DNA from: Gemmatimonadota bacterium
GTDB lineage: Bacteria > JAAXHH01
Direction: 5' to 3'
NCBI GenBank assembly: GCA_026706345.1
Contig: JAPOYX010000041.1
Coordinates: forward strand, 9,788-55,658
DNA length: 45,871 nt
The notes beneath the pieces were generated by a model that saw nothing but the letters and a program-made list of their open reading frames with translations, was not told where the DNA came from and made no database searches. The stretch's first letter is position 1. Every line of letters starts with the position of its first letter. Shown piece by piece: positions 26,010 to 33,588 of this stretch. Both the position numbers and the translations under genes were made by a program.

Positions 26010-26372
26010 AACACTTGCTCGGTCCCGTGCATCAGTCGCCCTCATACGCCAACCGCGCCCTGGCCGAGACCGCCGCGGGTGGCCGCGTCACGACGACCAG
26101 CTACGACGACGACCCGCTGCTGAGGGTCTCCAGCGTCGTCCCGCCCGGCCACGACGACAACTCGGCCGTGGACGCCCGCTACGGCAACTGGGCCGCCGGG
26201 TCCGGCCTGGGCCTGTCCCATGTGACCGTCGACGATGAAAAGGGTGTGGCGACCACCAGCGTCTATGACTCCTTCGGCCGCCTGGTCAGCAAGCATCATC
26301 CCAACACCGAAGGGCATCACTTACATGTACGAAGACCTCGGGTGCGTAACGCGCGTGGGTAAGGCCACGGCC
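26010..26372 (+). pseudogene. Decayed duplicate of the RHS core
   Basis: The translation LAETAAGGRVTTTSYDDDPL and the following LRVSSVVPPGHDDNSAVDAR, RYGNWAAGSG and VDDEKGVATTSVYD closely copy the main RHS gene at 22.84-23.1 kb. DNA identity is high by eye. The copy then jumps to a part matching further downstream, shifts frame near 26311 (ITYMYEDLGCVTRVG) and stops where the converging epimerase gene ends. It has no start, no C-terminal core and no tip. It is probably the remnant of an older RHS 3' end displaced by insertion of the current tip cassette. The 270 bp before it show nothing recognisable. Confidence 0.85.
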
Positions 26373-26378
26373 CTTCCC

Positions 26379-27131
26379 TCAAATCCCCAGCTTTTTCCGC
26401 GCGGACGGCGCCCACCCCAGAAGTTCGCGGGCCTTGGCCATGTTCATCTCCTCTTGCCGCTCATCCCCTGATATGAAGAACACCTCGCAGCGGCCTTTGC
26501 CGGACTGGTCGAGGAATCTCAAGCCGGCCAGGTAGGCCTCGGCGATGTCCTCCTCGTCGGTGTAGTAGAGCTTCGGCCCGCCGGGCGGGTTTTTGATCCG
26601 GTCGATGAACATGGCCCGGTTGCAGGGTCCGGTTATGCGGTAGACGAGCAGGCTCATGTCGTACTCGCGGGCGAAGTACCGGCAGATCTCCTCCGTCAAG
26701 CCCTTGGTCAGGCCGTACACGTTGGGGCCGTCCAGGGGCACCTCCTCCTCGGAGGGGTACCAGGTCCGGTGCCGGTTGTGGACGCTCATGGTGCCGGTGT
26801 ATATCCCCCGCGTGATCCCCATTTCGAAGGCGGTCAGCAGCAGCACGTGATGGCCCAGGCAATTGACGGTGTAGTTGTCGATCACCTGCTCGATGGTGTG
26901 GTGCCGGTCGTGGCCGCCCTGGCCGCCTTTCATCGCCATGGTGATGAATCCGTCCATGCCGTCCAGGGCGCGGCGCACCGCTTCGGGATCGGCGATGGAT
27001 CCTTCCACGTACTCGACGTCATCGTGTTGGGGAGCGTTGAGGTCCAGCACCCGCAGGTTGTGGTGTGGCTGGAGGTAGGGCGTGATGGCCGTCCCGACGA
27101 GACCGGAACCGCCGACCAGCAGCAGGTTCAT
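26379..27131 (-). CDS. NAD-dependent epimerase/dehydratase (extended SDR)
   Basis: I chose the ATG at 27131 because the protein then opens MNLLLVGGSGLVGTAITPYL, a Rossmann strand with the G-x-x-G-x-x-G dinucleotide motif. The longer frame upstream is antisense-like Arg/Gly-rich sequence overlapping cysS. The product is 250 aa. The catalytic Tyr and Lys are visible in NVYGLTKGLTEE (YxxxK). Extended SDRs of this type act on nucleotide sugars or related compounds; the substrate is not clear. It starts 14 bp after the cysS stop, so the two genes are probably co-transcribed. Confidence 0.88.
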   Translation of the reverse strand: MNLLLVGGSGLVGTAITPYLQPHHNLRVLDLNAPQHDDVEYVEGSIADPEAVRRALDGMDGFITMAMKGGQGGHDRHHTIEQVIDNYTVNCLGHHVLLLTAFEMGITRGIYTGTMSVHNRHRTWYPSEEEVPLDGPNVYGLTKGLTEEICRYFAREYDMSLLVYRITGPCNRAMFIDRIKNPPGGPKLYYTDEEDIAEAYLAGLRFLDQSGKGRCEVFFISGDERQEEMNMAKARELLGWAPSARKKLGI

Positions 27132-27145
27132 GGCAGAAGGTCTTG

Positions 27146-28546
27146 TCAGTTCGCCGCCTCGGTCGCGACGGCCCTGGGGGTGATTTCCGGTCCCTTCGGC
27201 GTGTCCTTGATATCGAAACCGGCGCTGATGATCTGGTCGCGAAGGGAGTCGGCGTCGGCGTACCTTTTTTCCGCGCGGGCCTGGCGCCGCTGTTCGGCCA
27301 GGTCCGTGATGTGATCCGGCACGGCCGTCTCTTCCGGTTCCCACTCGACCAGGCTCAGCCCCAGTATTTCGTCGAACCGCATGATCGTGGCCTTCTTCAG
27401 GCCGTCCGGCAGATCGCTGCGGACCAGGTCCCAGGTGACGGACATGGCGCGGGGCATGTTCAGGTCGTTGTTCACGACTTCGGTAAAGCGCTGCATGTAG
27501 GCCTCGTCCGCTTCAGTGGCGGGCTCACCCCAGGCGTGCACGGCCAGCCGAAGCCGGTTCAGCTGCCGCGCGGCGCCTTCTATGCTCTCCCACTTGAAGT
27601 TGAGCTTGGAGCGGTAACTCGCGCTGAGGCAGAACAACCGGTAGACGAGGGGATCGTATCCCCGGTCGATCAGCGTCTGTACCCGCAGGAACCCGCCTGC
27701 GGATTTCGCCATCTTGGCGTCTCCCAGTTGCAGGAAGTAGCCGTGCATCCAGAAGTTGGCCAGGCGCGTGCCGTGACAGGCCTCGGTCTGGGCGATCTCG
27801 TTGGCGTGGTGCACCGAGATGTGGTCTTCGCCGCCCAGGTGGATATCGAAATAGGGCCCGAGGAACTTGGCGGACATGGCCGAGCACTCGATGTGCCATC
27901 CCGGGAACCCGACGCCCCAGGGGCTGTCCCATTCCATCTGCCGTTGCTCATCCGGCGGGCTGAACTTCCACAACGCGAAGTCGGTGATGCTGCGCTTCTC
28001 CGCCATGTCGACCCGGGCGCCGGCCTCCAGTCCCTCCACGTCCAGCCGGGCGAGGTACCCGTAATCCGGCTGCTTCGAGGTGTCGAAGTAGATCCCATCG
28101 GAAGTGCGGTACGTGAACCCTTTCTGCTCGATGCACTGGATCTCCCGGATCTGCTCGGCGATATGGTCGGTCGCCCGGCACCAGGTATCCGGCTCGAGGA
28201 CGTTGAGCCGCCGCATGTCTTCCTTGAAGACCCCGGTGTAGAACTCGGCGATCTCCCAGGCCGTCTTCCCGGCGCGGCGCGCGCCTTCCTCCATCTTGTC
28301 CTCGCCGGTGTCCGCGTCGGAGGTCAGGTGACCCACGTCCGTAATGTTCATCACGTGGCGTACCTTGTACCCGTTGAAAACCAGTGCGCGACGCAGCAGG
28401 TCGCCGAACACGTAGGTGCGCATGTTGCCGATGTGGGGGAAATCGTAGACCGTGGGGCCGCAGGCGTAGACACCCACTTCTTCCGGGGACAGCGGTTCGA
28501 ATTCACGCAGACTGCGGGTGTAGGTGTCGTACAGGACGAGGGGCAT
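27146..28546 (-). CDS. cysS: Cysteinyl-tRNA synthetase
   Basis: The 466-aa protein charges tRNA-Cys. It has the zinc-binding Cys29 in YACGPTVYD, the class I signature HIGN (38-41), WHIECSAMS further on with another zinc ligand, GGEDHISVHHANE, and a KMSKS-type loop written KMAKS (278-282). Length is normal. A GGAG ribosome site precedes the ATG. The downstream partner on the same strand is an epimerase gene. This is one of the firmest calls in the window. Confidence 0.96.
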   Translation of the reverse strand: MPLVLYDTYTRSLREFEPLSPEEVGVYACGPTVYDFPHIGNMRTYVFGDLLRRALVFNGYKVRHVMNITDVGHLTSDADTGEDKMEEGARRAGKTAWEIAEFYTGVFKEDMRRLNVLEPDTWCRATDHIAEQIREIQCIEQKGFTYRTSDGIYFDTSKQPDYGYLARLDVEGLEAGARVDMAEKRSITDFALWKFSPPDEQRQMEWDSPWGVGFPGWHIECSAMSAKFLGPYFDIHLGGEDHISVHHANEIAQTEACHGTRLANFWMHGYFLQLGDAKMAKSAGGFLRVQTLIDRGYDPLVYRLFCLSASYRSKLNFKWESIEGAARQLNRLRLAVHAWGEPATEADEAYMQRFTEVVNNDLNMPRAMSVTWDLVRSDLPDGLKKATIMRFDEILGLSLVEWEPEETAVPDHITDLAEQRRQARAEKRYADADSLRDQIISAGFDIKDTPKGPEITPRAVATEAAN

Positions 28547-28633
28547 GAAACAGAGCTCCGGTGGAACGCGCTACACGGTCGATTCGAGTTTGTACCAGAT
28601 ACGCAGGAGGGCGGTCGATGTCAAGCGGTAAAC

Positions 28634-29461
28634 CTACTGGTCCGGCGCCACATTCTCCTCCCAGTCCAGCGTCTTGAACCAGTAATCCCGCCGTTCCTTC
28701 AGCCATCCGTCCTCGGTCCGCAGCAGGATCCAGTTGTCGAAGAAATTCAGGGCGTCCGTTTCTCCCTGGCGGATCGCGATGGCCTCGGCGCCGCGGTCCA
28801 AGGGATCGTCGAAGGGGATGAACAGCCGGTCGCTGTTGCGCAGCACCTCGTGTTCCGGTTTGGGCGAGGAAGCGATGACGGCTTCGGCGTTGCCGTTCAG
28901 CACTTCCTGGAAGGCGAGGATGTCGTCGTCGAACTGCTGTATGGTTGCGCTGGGGAAGTTCTTCCGCGCCGCCTGGACCGAGGTCGAGCCGCGGCGCACC
29001 GCGATGGTCACGTCGGCGCTGTCGTAGTCCTCCTTTTGGACCAGGTTTCCCGCCTTTTCTATGCTGGCGGCCAGCAAAAGCTCCGAATGAGAGTAGGGCC
29101 GGGTAAAGTTGACGCTCAGGTTACGCGCGGGGGTGATGGACATGCCGGCGATGATCACGTCGAACTTGCCGGCCAGGAGTCCGGGGATGATTCCGTCCCA
29201 TGCCGTGGGAATGAACTCGATTTCCAGGCCGGCGTCGGCCGCCAGGCGGCTGGCCACGTCGACTTCGAATCCCACCAGTTCCCCTTGCTTGTTGCGCATG
29301 GCCCAGGGGACGAAGGTCGATACGCCGACGCGAATCGTTCCCCGCTGTTTGATCTGATCGAGCAGGCTTGGGCGGGAAGATTCCGACGCGGATCCGCAGC
29401 CCGAAACGATCAGGGCGGTTATGAAGACGGCGGCCAGTTTGTACTTGCGCTTGAAAGCCAT
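28634..29461 (-). CDS. Family 3 solute-binding lipoprotein (amino acid ABC transporter type)
   Basis: The 275-aa protein has a lipoprotein signal peptide: basic MAFKRKYK, a hydrophobic run and the lipobox VSGC with Cys22. The mature part begins with IKQRGTIRVGVSTFVPWAM, then GFEVDVASRLAADAGLEIEFIPTAWDGIIPGLLAGKFDVIIAGMSITPAR. This is the PBP family 3 signature for amino-acid binding. It would sit on the outer face of the inner membrane and pass ligand to a permease. No permease or ATPase gene is adjacent, so it is either an orphan or works with a transporter encoded elsewhere. An AGAGAGGA ribosome site supports the start. Confidence 0.92.
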   Translation of the reverse strand: MAFKRKYKLAAVFITALIVSGCGSASESSRPSLLDQIKQRGTIRVGVSTFVPWAMRNKQGELVGFEVDVASRLAADAGLEIEFIPTAWDGIIPGLLAGKFDVIIAGMSITPARNLSVNFTRPYSHSELLLAASIEKAGNLVQKEDYDSADVTIAVRRGSTSVQAARKNFPSATIQQFDDDILAFQEVLNGNAEAVIASSPKPEHEVLRNSDRLFIPFDDPLDRGAEAIAIRQGETDALNFFDNWILLRTEDGWLKERRDYWFKTLDWEENVAPDQ

Positions 29462-29548
29462 GGTATGGAATCCTCTCTCGTTCCGTGGTGTAAAATCACC
29501 GCCTTTACGCTCAGATCACCAGAAAACACAGGATTTCGCGCAACTGCT

Positions 29549-30340
29549 CTACAGCGCGGGGCTCAGCGCCCCCTCGCCGAAAATGACGGGATAGGTGTGC
29601 CCGGCCTGGGATCGGGTCGCCGCGTCCATGAAACACACGCTGAAGGCGCGCCGCGCCGTTTCGGTGCTGTTCGTGCCTGAGCTGTGCAGCATCCAGTTGT
29701 GCATGAGCACGGTCTCGCCGCACCCGATCTCCATGTTGACAGGTTTGTTTTCCGCCACGACGTCCGCCGCCTGTTCATCCGTAAGGAACCCGGACCCGTG
29801 GCTCGGGTTGATGAGCCGGCGATGGGAACCCGGAATGATCTTCACACAGCCATTCGCCTCGACGGCGTCGTCCAGCGCCGTCCACAGCGTGACGAGGGGA
29901 TCCCGGTCGAGGTCGGTCCACCGGTCCTGGTGCCATACGAGCGGCGTGCCTTCCCCGCTGGGCTTGTTCATGAACATCGCCCGATAGCAGGCCACCGGCG
30001 TACCGGGGCCGTAGACCCGCTCGCATATCTCCTCGAAGACTGGTTTCCGCATGAAGGAGAGATAGACGGGATCCAGTTCCAGGTCCTGGATCTTCCGGTA
30101 GCATAGCGTGGCCCCTTTGTGTCCTCTGGACTGGGGACCGGGCTTGTCGCCCCCGCGCTCCGGGTCGCGGTCGAGCTGCATCATGACCCGGCCGTAGTCG
30201 ATGTCGGCCCGGCCCAGCATGATGTCGTCGATGCGCTCCCGGAGCCGCTCGAGTTCGCCCGGCGCCATCACGCTGCCGAGACGGAGGTAGCCCTGCCGTT
30301 CGAATACCGCCCACTGGTCCTCTGTGATCCGGGCATTCAT
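29549..30340 (-). CDS. Phytanoyl-CoA dioxygenase (PhyH) family oxygenase
   Basis: The 263-aa protein has the PhyH iron triad: His137 and Asp139 (LVWHQDRWTDLD) and His219 (NWMLHSSGTN). Arg230 or Arg231 in ETARRAFSV probably binds 2-oxoglutarate. KIIPGSHR is the usual turn before the last ligand. It is only distantly similar to the PhyH at 1.9 kb. The start has an AGGAG site. It lies between the solute-binding protein and the sarcosine-oxidase-like gene on the same strand. The substrate is unknown. Confidence 0.9.
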   Translation of the reverse strand: MNARITEDQWAVFERQGYLRLGSVMAPGELERLRERIDDIMLGRADIDYGRVMMQLDRDPERGGDKPGPQSRGHKGATLCYRKIQDLELDPVYLSFMRKPVFEEICERVYGPGTPVACYRAMFMNKPSGEGTPLVWHQDRWTDLDRDPLVTLWTALDDAVEANGCVKIIPGSHRRLINPSHGSGFLTDEQAADVVAENKPVNMEIGCGETVLMHNWMLHSSGTNSTETARRAFSVCFMDAATRSQAGHTYPVIFGEGALSPAL

Positions 30341-30404
30341 GATGGTCGCTCCTGTTTGTCGGGATAGGGGTCGCGGATATGAGTCAGGTTGTGTCGCATT
30401 TCAG

Positions 30405-30438
30405 GCCGCATTCCGTGTCAGGTCGCGTTCCGTTTCAG
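30405..30438 (+). repeat. 17-bp imperfect tandem repeat at the end of the sarcosine-oxidase-like gene
   Basis: GCCGCATTCCGTGTCAG (30405-30421) is followed directly by GTCGCGTTCCGTTTCAG (30422-30438), and a shorter related unit GTCGCATTTCAG precedes them at 30393. The second copy covers the stop and last codons of the minus-strand gene. Confidence 0.75.
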
Positions 30439-31605
30439 ATGGTGTACCGAACCTGGATGAGGTCCGGGACCTGTCGCGTTCGTGGACGCGAGCAGTCGAT
30501 CGAATCGAAAGGATTCATTGACGATCGTGTTGGGCTGCCCGAGGGCCGTTTCGGCCAGCCATTCGCCGAAGGCGCAGGAGAACTTGAAGCCGCTCCCGCT
30601 GAAGCCGCAGCCCACGGTCACCCGGTCACAGGCCGGATGGCGGTCGAGCACGGGCAGTTCGTCCGCCGTGCGGGTATACATGCAGATCCGCATGGCCGTG
30701 AGCGGACCGTCGGCATCGGGAATGAACCGGCGCAGGCACGCCCGTACCTCCTCTTCGTCCCCGGGACGGGCGTTGCGGTCCAGTTCGTCCGGATCGGACG
30801 TCTCTCCAAAGGTGTGGAGGGCCAGCTTGAACCCCGGATGGTCCGGCATCATGGGGAAACCATAGTACTCGCCGTCGTATTCCGGCGCGGGGATCTGCCA
30901 GATGGGCAGCGATCCGACGTCGAAGGACGCCGCGTTCCGCGCGGGCCACACCCAGGCCAGGGGTTGCCGGGAGACGGTCAGGGTGATGCCCAGGTCCGCA
31001 ACCAGCCGGTCGGTCCAGGAACCGCCAGTGAAGACTACCTGGTCCGTGCTGTAACGGTCGTGCTCGGTCTCGACCTCCACGCTATGGGTCGTCTCCTTCC
31101 ACCCGGTCACGGCTTCCCGTCCGTGGATTTCGGCGCCGCGCCGCAGCGCCTGGATGAGGTGGCTCGCGATGCCCAGTTCAGGACGCAGGAGTCCGCCGAC
31201 CGGATCGTACAGGCCGTGGTAGTCGGACTCGAGCGTGAACTGAGGATACCGGTAGGCCAGTTCGTCGGCGGACAGGACCTCGTGCCGGACCTTGCCCCGT
31301 AAATGGTCCCACGAGCCGGTGTCCGCCATGAGCAGGTAGCCCGTCGTCACCAGGATCTGCTGGCTAGTCTCGCCCTCGAGCAGCCGCCAGAGCTCGAAGG
31401 ACCGCCCGATGAAAGGTTCGAAGGGCGTATCCACGTATACCACCGTCTTCGTGTGGCGGGAGTACCCATGGGAACTGCCCTGGGCGTGGGGCAGGTCGAA
31501 GCGCTCTAGCCCGAGGACCTTCGCTCCCCGGGAGGCCAGGTGGTAGCAGGTGGCCGAGCCCATGGCGCCCAGGCCCACCACGATGACGTCGTAGTGGTTC
31601 TTCAT
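30418..31605 (-). CDS. Sarcosine oxidase / N-methyl-tryptophan oxidase-like FAD enzyme
   Basis: The 395-aa protein begins with a dinucleotide-binding strand VIVVGLGAMGSATCYHLASRG, then LERFDLPHAQGSSHGYSR, typical of monomeric sarcosine oxidase (MSOX/SolA). Cys308 in RICMYTRT aligns with the covalent FAD-attachment cysteine of MSOX, and GFSGSGFKFSCAFGE matches the late FAD-site motif. These enzymes oxidatively demethylate N-methyl amino acids, giving formaldehyde and peroxide. The start overlaps the stop of the upstream ACP-phosphodiesterase-like gene by 4 nt. The exact amine is unknown. Confidence 0.88.
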   Translation of the reverse strand: MKNHYDVIVVGLGAMGSATCYHLASRGAKVLGLERFDLPHAQGSSHGYSRHTKTVVYVDTPFEPFIGRSFELWRLLEGETSQQILVTTGYLLMADTGSWDHLRGKVRHEVLSADELAYRYPQFTLESDYHGLYDPVGGLLRPELGIASHLIQALRRGAEIHGREAVTGWKETTHSVEVETEHDRYSTDQVVFTGGSWTDRLVADLGITLTVSRQPLAWVWPARNAASFDVGSLPIWQIPAPEYDGEYYGFPMMPDHPGFKLALHTFGETSDPDELDRNARPGDEEEVRACLRRFIPDADGPLTAMRICMYTRTADELPVLDRHPACDRVTVGCGFSGSGFKFSCAFGEWLAETALGQPNTIVNESFRFDRLLASTNATGPGPHPGSVHHLKRNAT

Positions 31606-32246
31606 CGTTCCGCCGCCTCCTCATGCACGGTGCCAGCCAGTCTTAACCCCGCCTCCTCATGGGTCCGGGCAGGACCAGTCTTCATGTGCCGGACCAGGTC
31701 CGGGAAGAATCGCAGGAACTGTTCTTCCATCTCCCCGTAATTTCCCTTTAGTTCCTCTACCGATCCCGCCAGCGTGTTGGAACGCCGGATGCGCGTGGAC
31801 AGGCCGTCCAGCGCCCGGCCGATACCCGAGAGTTCCCGGTAGCCCCGCAGCCAGTCGTGTTTCACCATGTGCCGGATTACCCGCGACAGGACCGGCGGCA
31901 TATCGCCGCGGTAGGCGCAGAGGGACCCATAGGTCCGCTCGATGAACACGGACAGCGGCACATCCGAGAAGTCGGTCCAGTGCCGGGCCAGGTAATGGTC
32001 GTAGCAGATGTCGACGATGATCCCGGCGAACCGGCGCCGGGGGCGGCTTATGAGCGCCTTGCTCTCGCGTACCACGTCGTGGCTGTCGGTAAACCGGTCT
32101 ACCGCCACGTGGCTTAGCATGCCCCGCATGACGGCGCCGTTGTAGGGCTGCCGGTCCACGGGACCCTGCACGAAATCCACCATCAGGTTCCCCACGCGGG
32201 ATTCGGGCGAGTCTTCGGCGAAATACAGATGGGCGAGGTAGTTCAT
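31602..32246 (-). CDS. ACP phosphodiesterase-like protein (AcpH/DUF479)
   Basis: I chose the ATG at 32246 so the protein starts MNYLAHLYFAEDSPESRVGN, the standard AcpH opening; the frame runs 14 codons further upstream but reads as repetitive leader. The product is 214 aa. His and Asp residues typical of this HD-like family occur in HVAVDRFTDSHDVV and IIVDICYDHYLARHW. AcpH removes phosphopantetheine from acyl carrier protein. The tail (THEEAGLRLAGTVHEEAAER) contains a duplicated HEEA unit matching a DNA repeat. The stop overlaps the next gene's start by 4 nt. Confidence 0.85.
   Translation of the reverse strand: MNYLAHLYFAEDSPESRVGNLMVDFVQGPVDRQPYNGAVMRGMLSHVAVDRFTDSHDVVRESKALISRPRRRFAGIIVDICYDHYLARHWTDFSDVPLSVFIERTYGSLCAYRGDMPPVLSRVIRHMVKHDWLRGYRELSGIGRALDGLSTRIRRSNTLAGSVEELKGNYGEMEEQFLRFFPDLVRHMKTGPARTHEEAGLRLAGTVHEEAAER
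31613..31661 (+). repeat. Direct repeat CCGCCTCCTCATG inside the AcpH-like C-terminus
   Basis: CCGCCTCCTCATG occurs at 31613-31625 and 31649-31661, 36 bp apart, so in-frame. It produces the duplicated HEEA in the protein tail, extending the C-terminus beyond the usual family end. Confidence 0.75.
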
Positions 32247-32334
32247 GGGTTGTGGCGTCGTGCGTTCACGCGTCGGACAACCGCGCACTTATGGACCGTG
32301 TAGCCATGGACCGATCGGTCGTAAGGTCGTGAGC

Positions 32335-33558
32335 TTATGGGTCGTAGAGCCGGGTCTCCACCAGAATCTCCGAATGCAGGGTCCGGTGCACGGGACACCG
32401 GTCGGCGATTTCGAGCAGGCGCGCCCGCTGCTCATCGGACAGATCGCCGATCAATTCGATCTCCCGTTCGATGCGGTCCACCTTCCCCTCGGCGGTTTCG
32501 CAGGTCTCGCATTGGCTGGCGTGGACTTTCGCGTGACTGAGCCGGACGACGATCTCCTCCAGCAGCCACGATTTCCGGTCGGCGTACATCCGCAGGGTGA
32601 TGGACGTGCAGGAGCCCAGCGCGCCGAGCAACAGGTCGTAGGGCGTCCCGCCGCGGTCCGTGCCCCCGACCGATTCGGGTTCGTCCACGGTCAGGCGATG
32701 GCCCGACGCGACGACCTCGGTATAGTAGTGTTCGCGGCCCGTGCGCACCACCACCTGGCATCCCGCCGCTTCCGGTCCGCCGTCCTCCGCGGCGGGCGCG
32801 TCCAGGTACCGCGTCGCCCACGCCGCCGCGGCGCGGCCGACGTAGAAGGCATCGGCCTCGTTGGACAGCAGGTGATCCGCCTTGTCGAGGGAGAGGAAGC
32901 TCTTGGGATGCATGGCGGCCTGGAAGATCCGGGCGGCGTTCTCGATACCGACCGTCTGGTCGACGGGCGAATGGCACACCAGCAGGGCGCGGCGCAGTCT
33001 ACGGATCGTGTCCTCCATCCGCGTCTCATCCAGGTCGTCGAGGAACTGTTTCTTGATCAGGAAGGAGCGGCCGGCGAGCGTGACGGTCGCCTGGCCCGTC
33101 TGCTCGATGGTCTCCCGGGCGTCCTCGATCAGGTGGGCTACGTGCTTCGGCTCGGCCGGCGCGCCGATGGTCACGACCGCGTTACAGGAAGGGATGGAGC
33201 CCGCCGCCTTGAGCACCGCAGCGCCACCCAGGGAATGCCCGATCAGGACCTGGGGCGCTTCGTGGTGGGACTCGAGATACTTCGCCGCGGCGACCAGGTC
33301 GTCCACGTTGGACGCGAAGCCGGTTTCGGAGAAGTCTCCCTCGCTGTCGCCCAGACCGGTGAAATCGAACTGCAATACGGCCAGGCCATGGTCGGACATC
33401 TCCTGGCTGATGCGCCGGACGGCGTTCAGGTTCCGGTTGCAGGTGAAACAGTGGGCGAAGAGCGCGTAGGCGACCGGCCTCCCGTCGGGCGGCAGGCTGA
33501 GCCGCGCGGCAAGCAGGTCGCCGTGGTCGCTGGGAAAGCTGAGCGTCTGAACGGGCAT
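32335..33558 (-). CDS. Alpha/beta hydrolase fused to OsmC-like domain
   Basis: The 407-aa protein combines two domains. Residues 1 to about 250 are an alpha/beta hydrolase with the nucleophile elbow GHSLG (Ser109). Residues about 270-407 are OsmC-like, with the peroxidatic-type Cys in LGSCTSITLRMYADRK and a second Cys in DRCPVHRTL. OsmC proteins reduce organic hydroperoxides with thiols. This fusion is known in other bacteria. It is cytoplasmic. No partner gene suggests its substrate; the UPF0182 gene lies upstream on the same strand, 30 bp away. Confidence 0.9.
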   Translation of the reverse strand: MPVQTLSFPSDHGDLLAARLSLPPDGRPVAYALFAHCFTCNRNLNAVRRISQEMSDHGLAVLQFDFTGLGDSEGDFSETGFASNVDDLVAAAKYLESHHEAPQVLIGHSLGGAAVLKAAGSIPSCNAVVTIGAPAEPKHVAHLIEDARETIEQTGQATVTLAGRSFLIKKQFLDDLDETRMEDTIRRLRRALLVCHSPVDQTVGIENAARIFQAAMHPKSFLSLDKADHLLSNEADAFYVGRAAAAWATRYLDAPAAEDGGPEAAGCQVVVRTGREHYYTEVVASGHRLTVDEPESVGGTDRGGTPYDLLLGALGSCTSITLRMYADRKSWLLEEIVVRLSHAKVHASQCETCETAEGKVDRIEREIELIGDLSDEQRARLLEIADRCPVHRTLHSEILVETRLYDP

Positions 33559-33588
33559 GGCAGTCCCCGGTCCGCGGTTGACCCGTTC

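Noticed and set aside
26379-27344. 71-residue N-terminal extension of the epimerase
   Set aside because: It overlaps the cysS C-terminus and is Arg/Gly-rich; the Rossmann motif starts exactly at the internal ATG at 27131.
27143-29680. 845-codon plus-strand ORF opposite cysS and the solute-binding gene
   Set aside because: Both minus-strand genes have strong family motifs; the plus-strand frame is a shadow.
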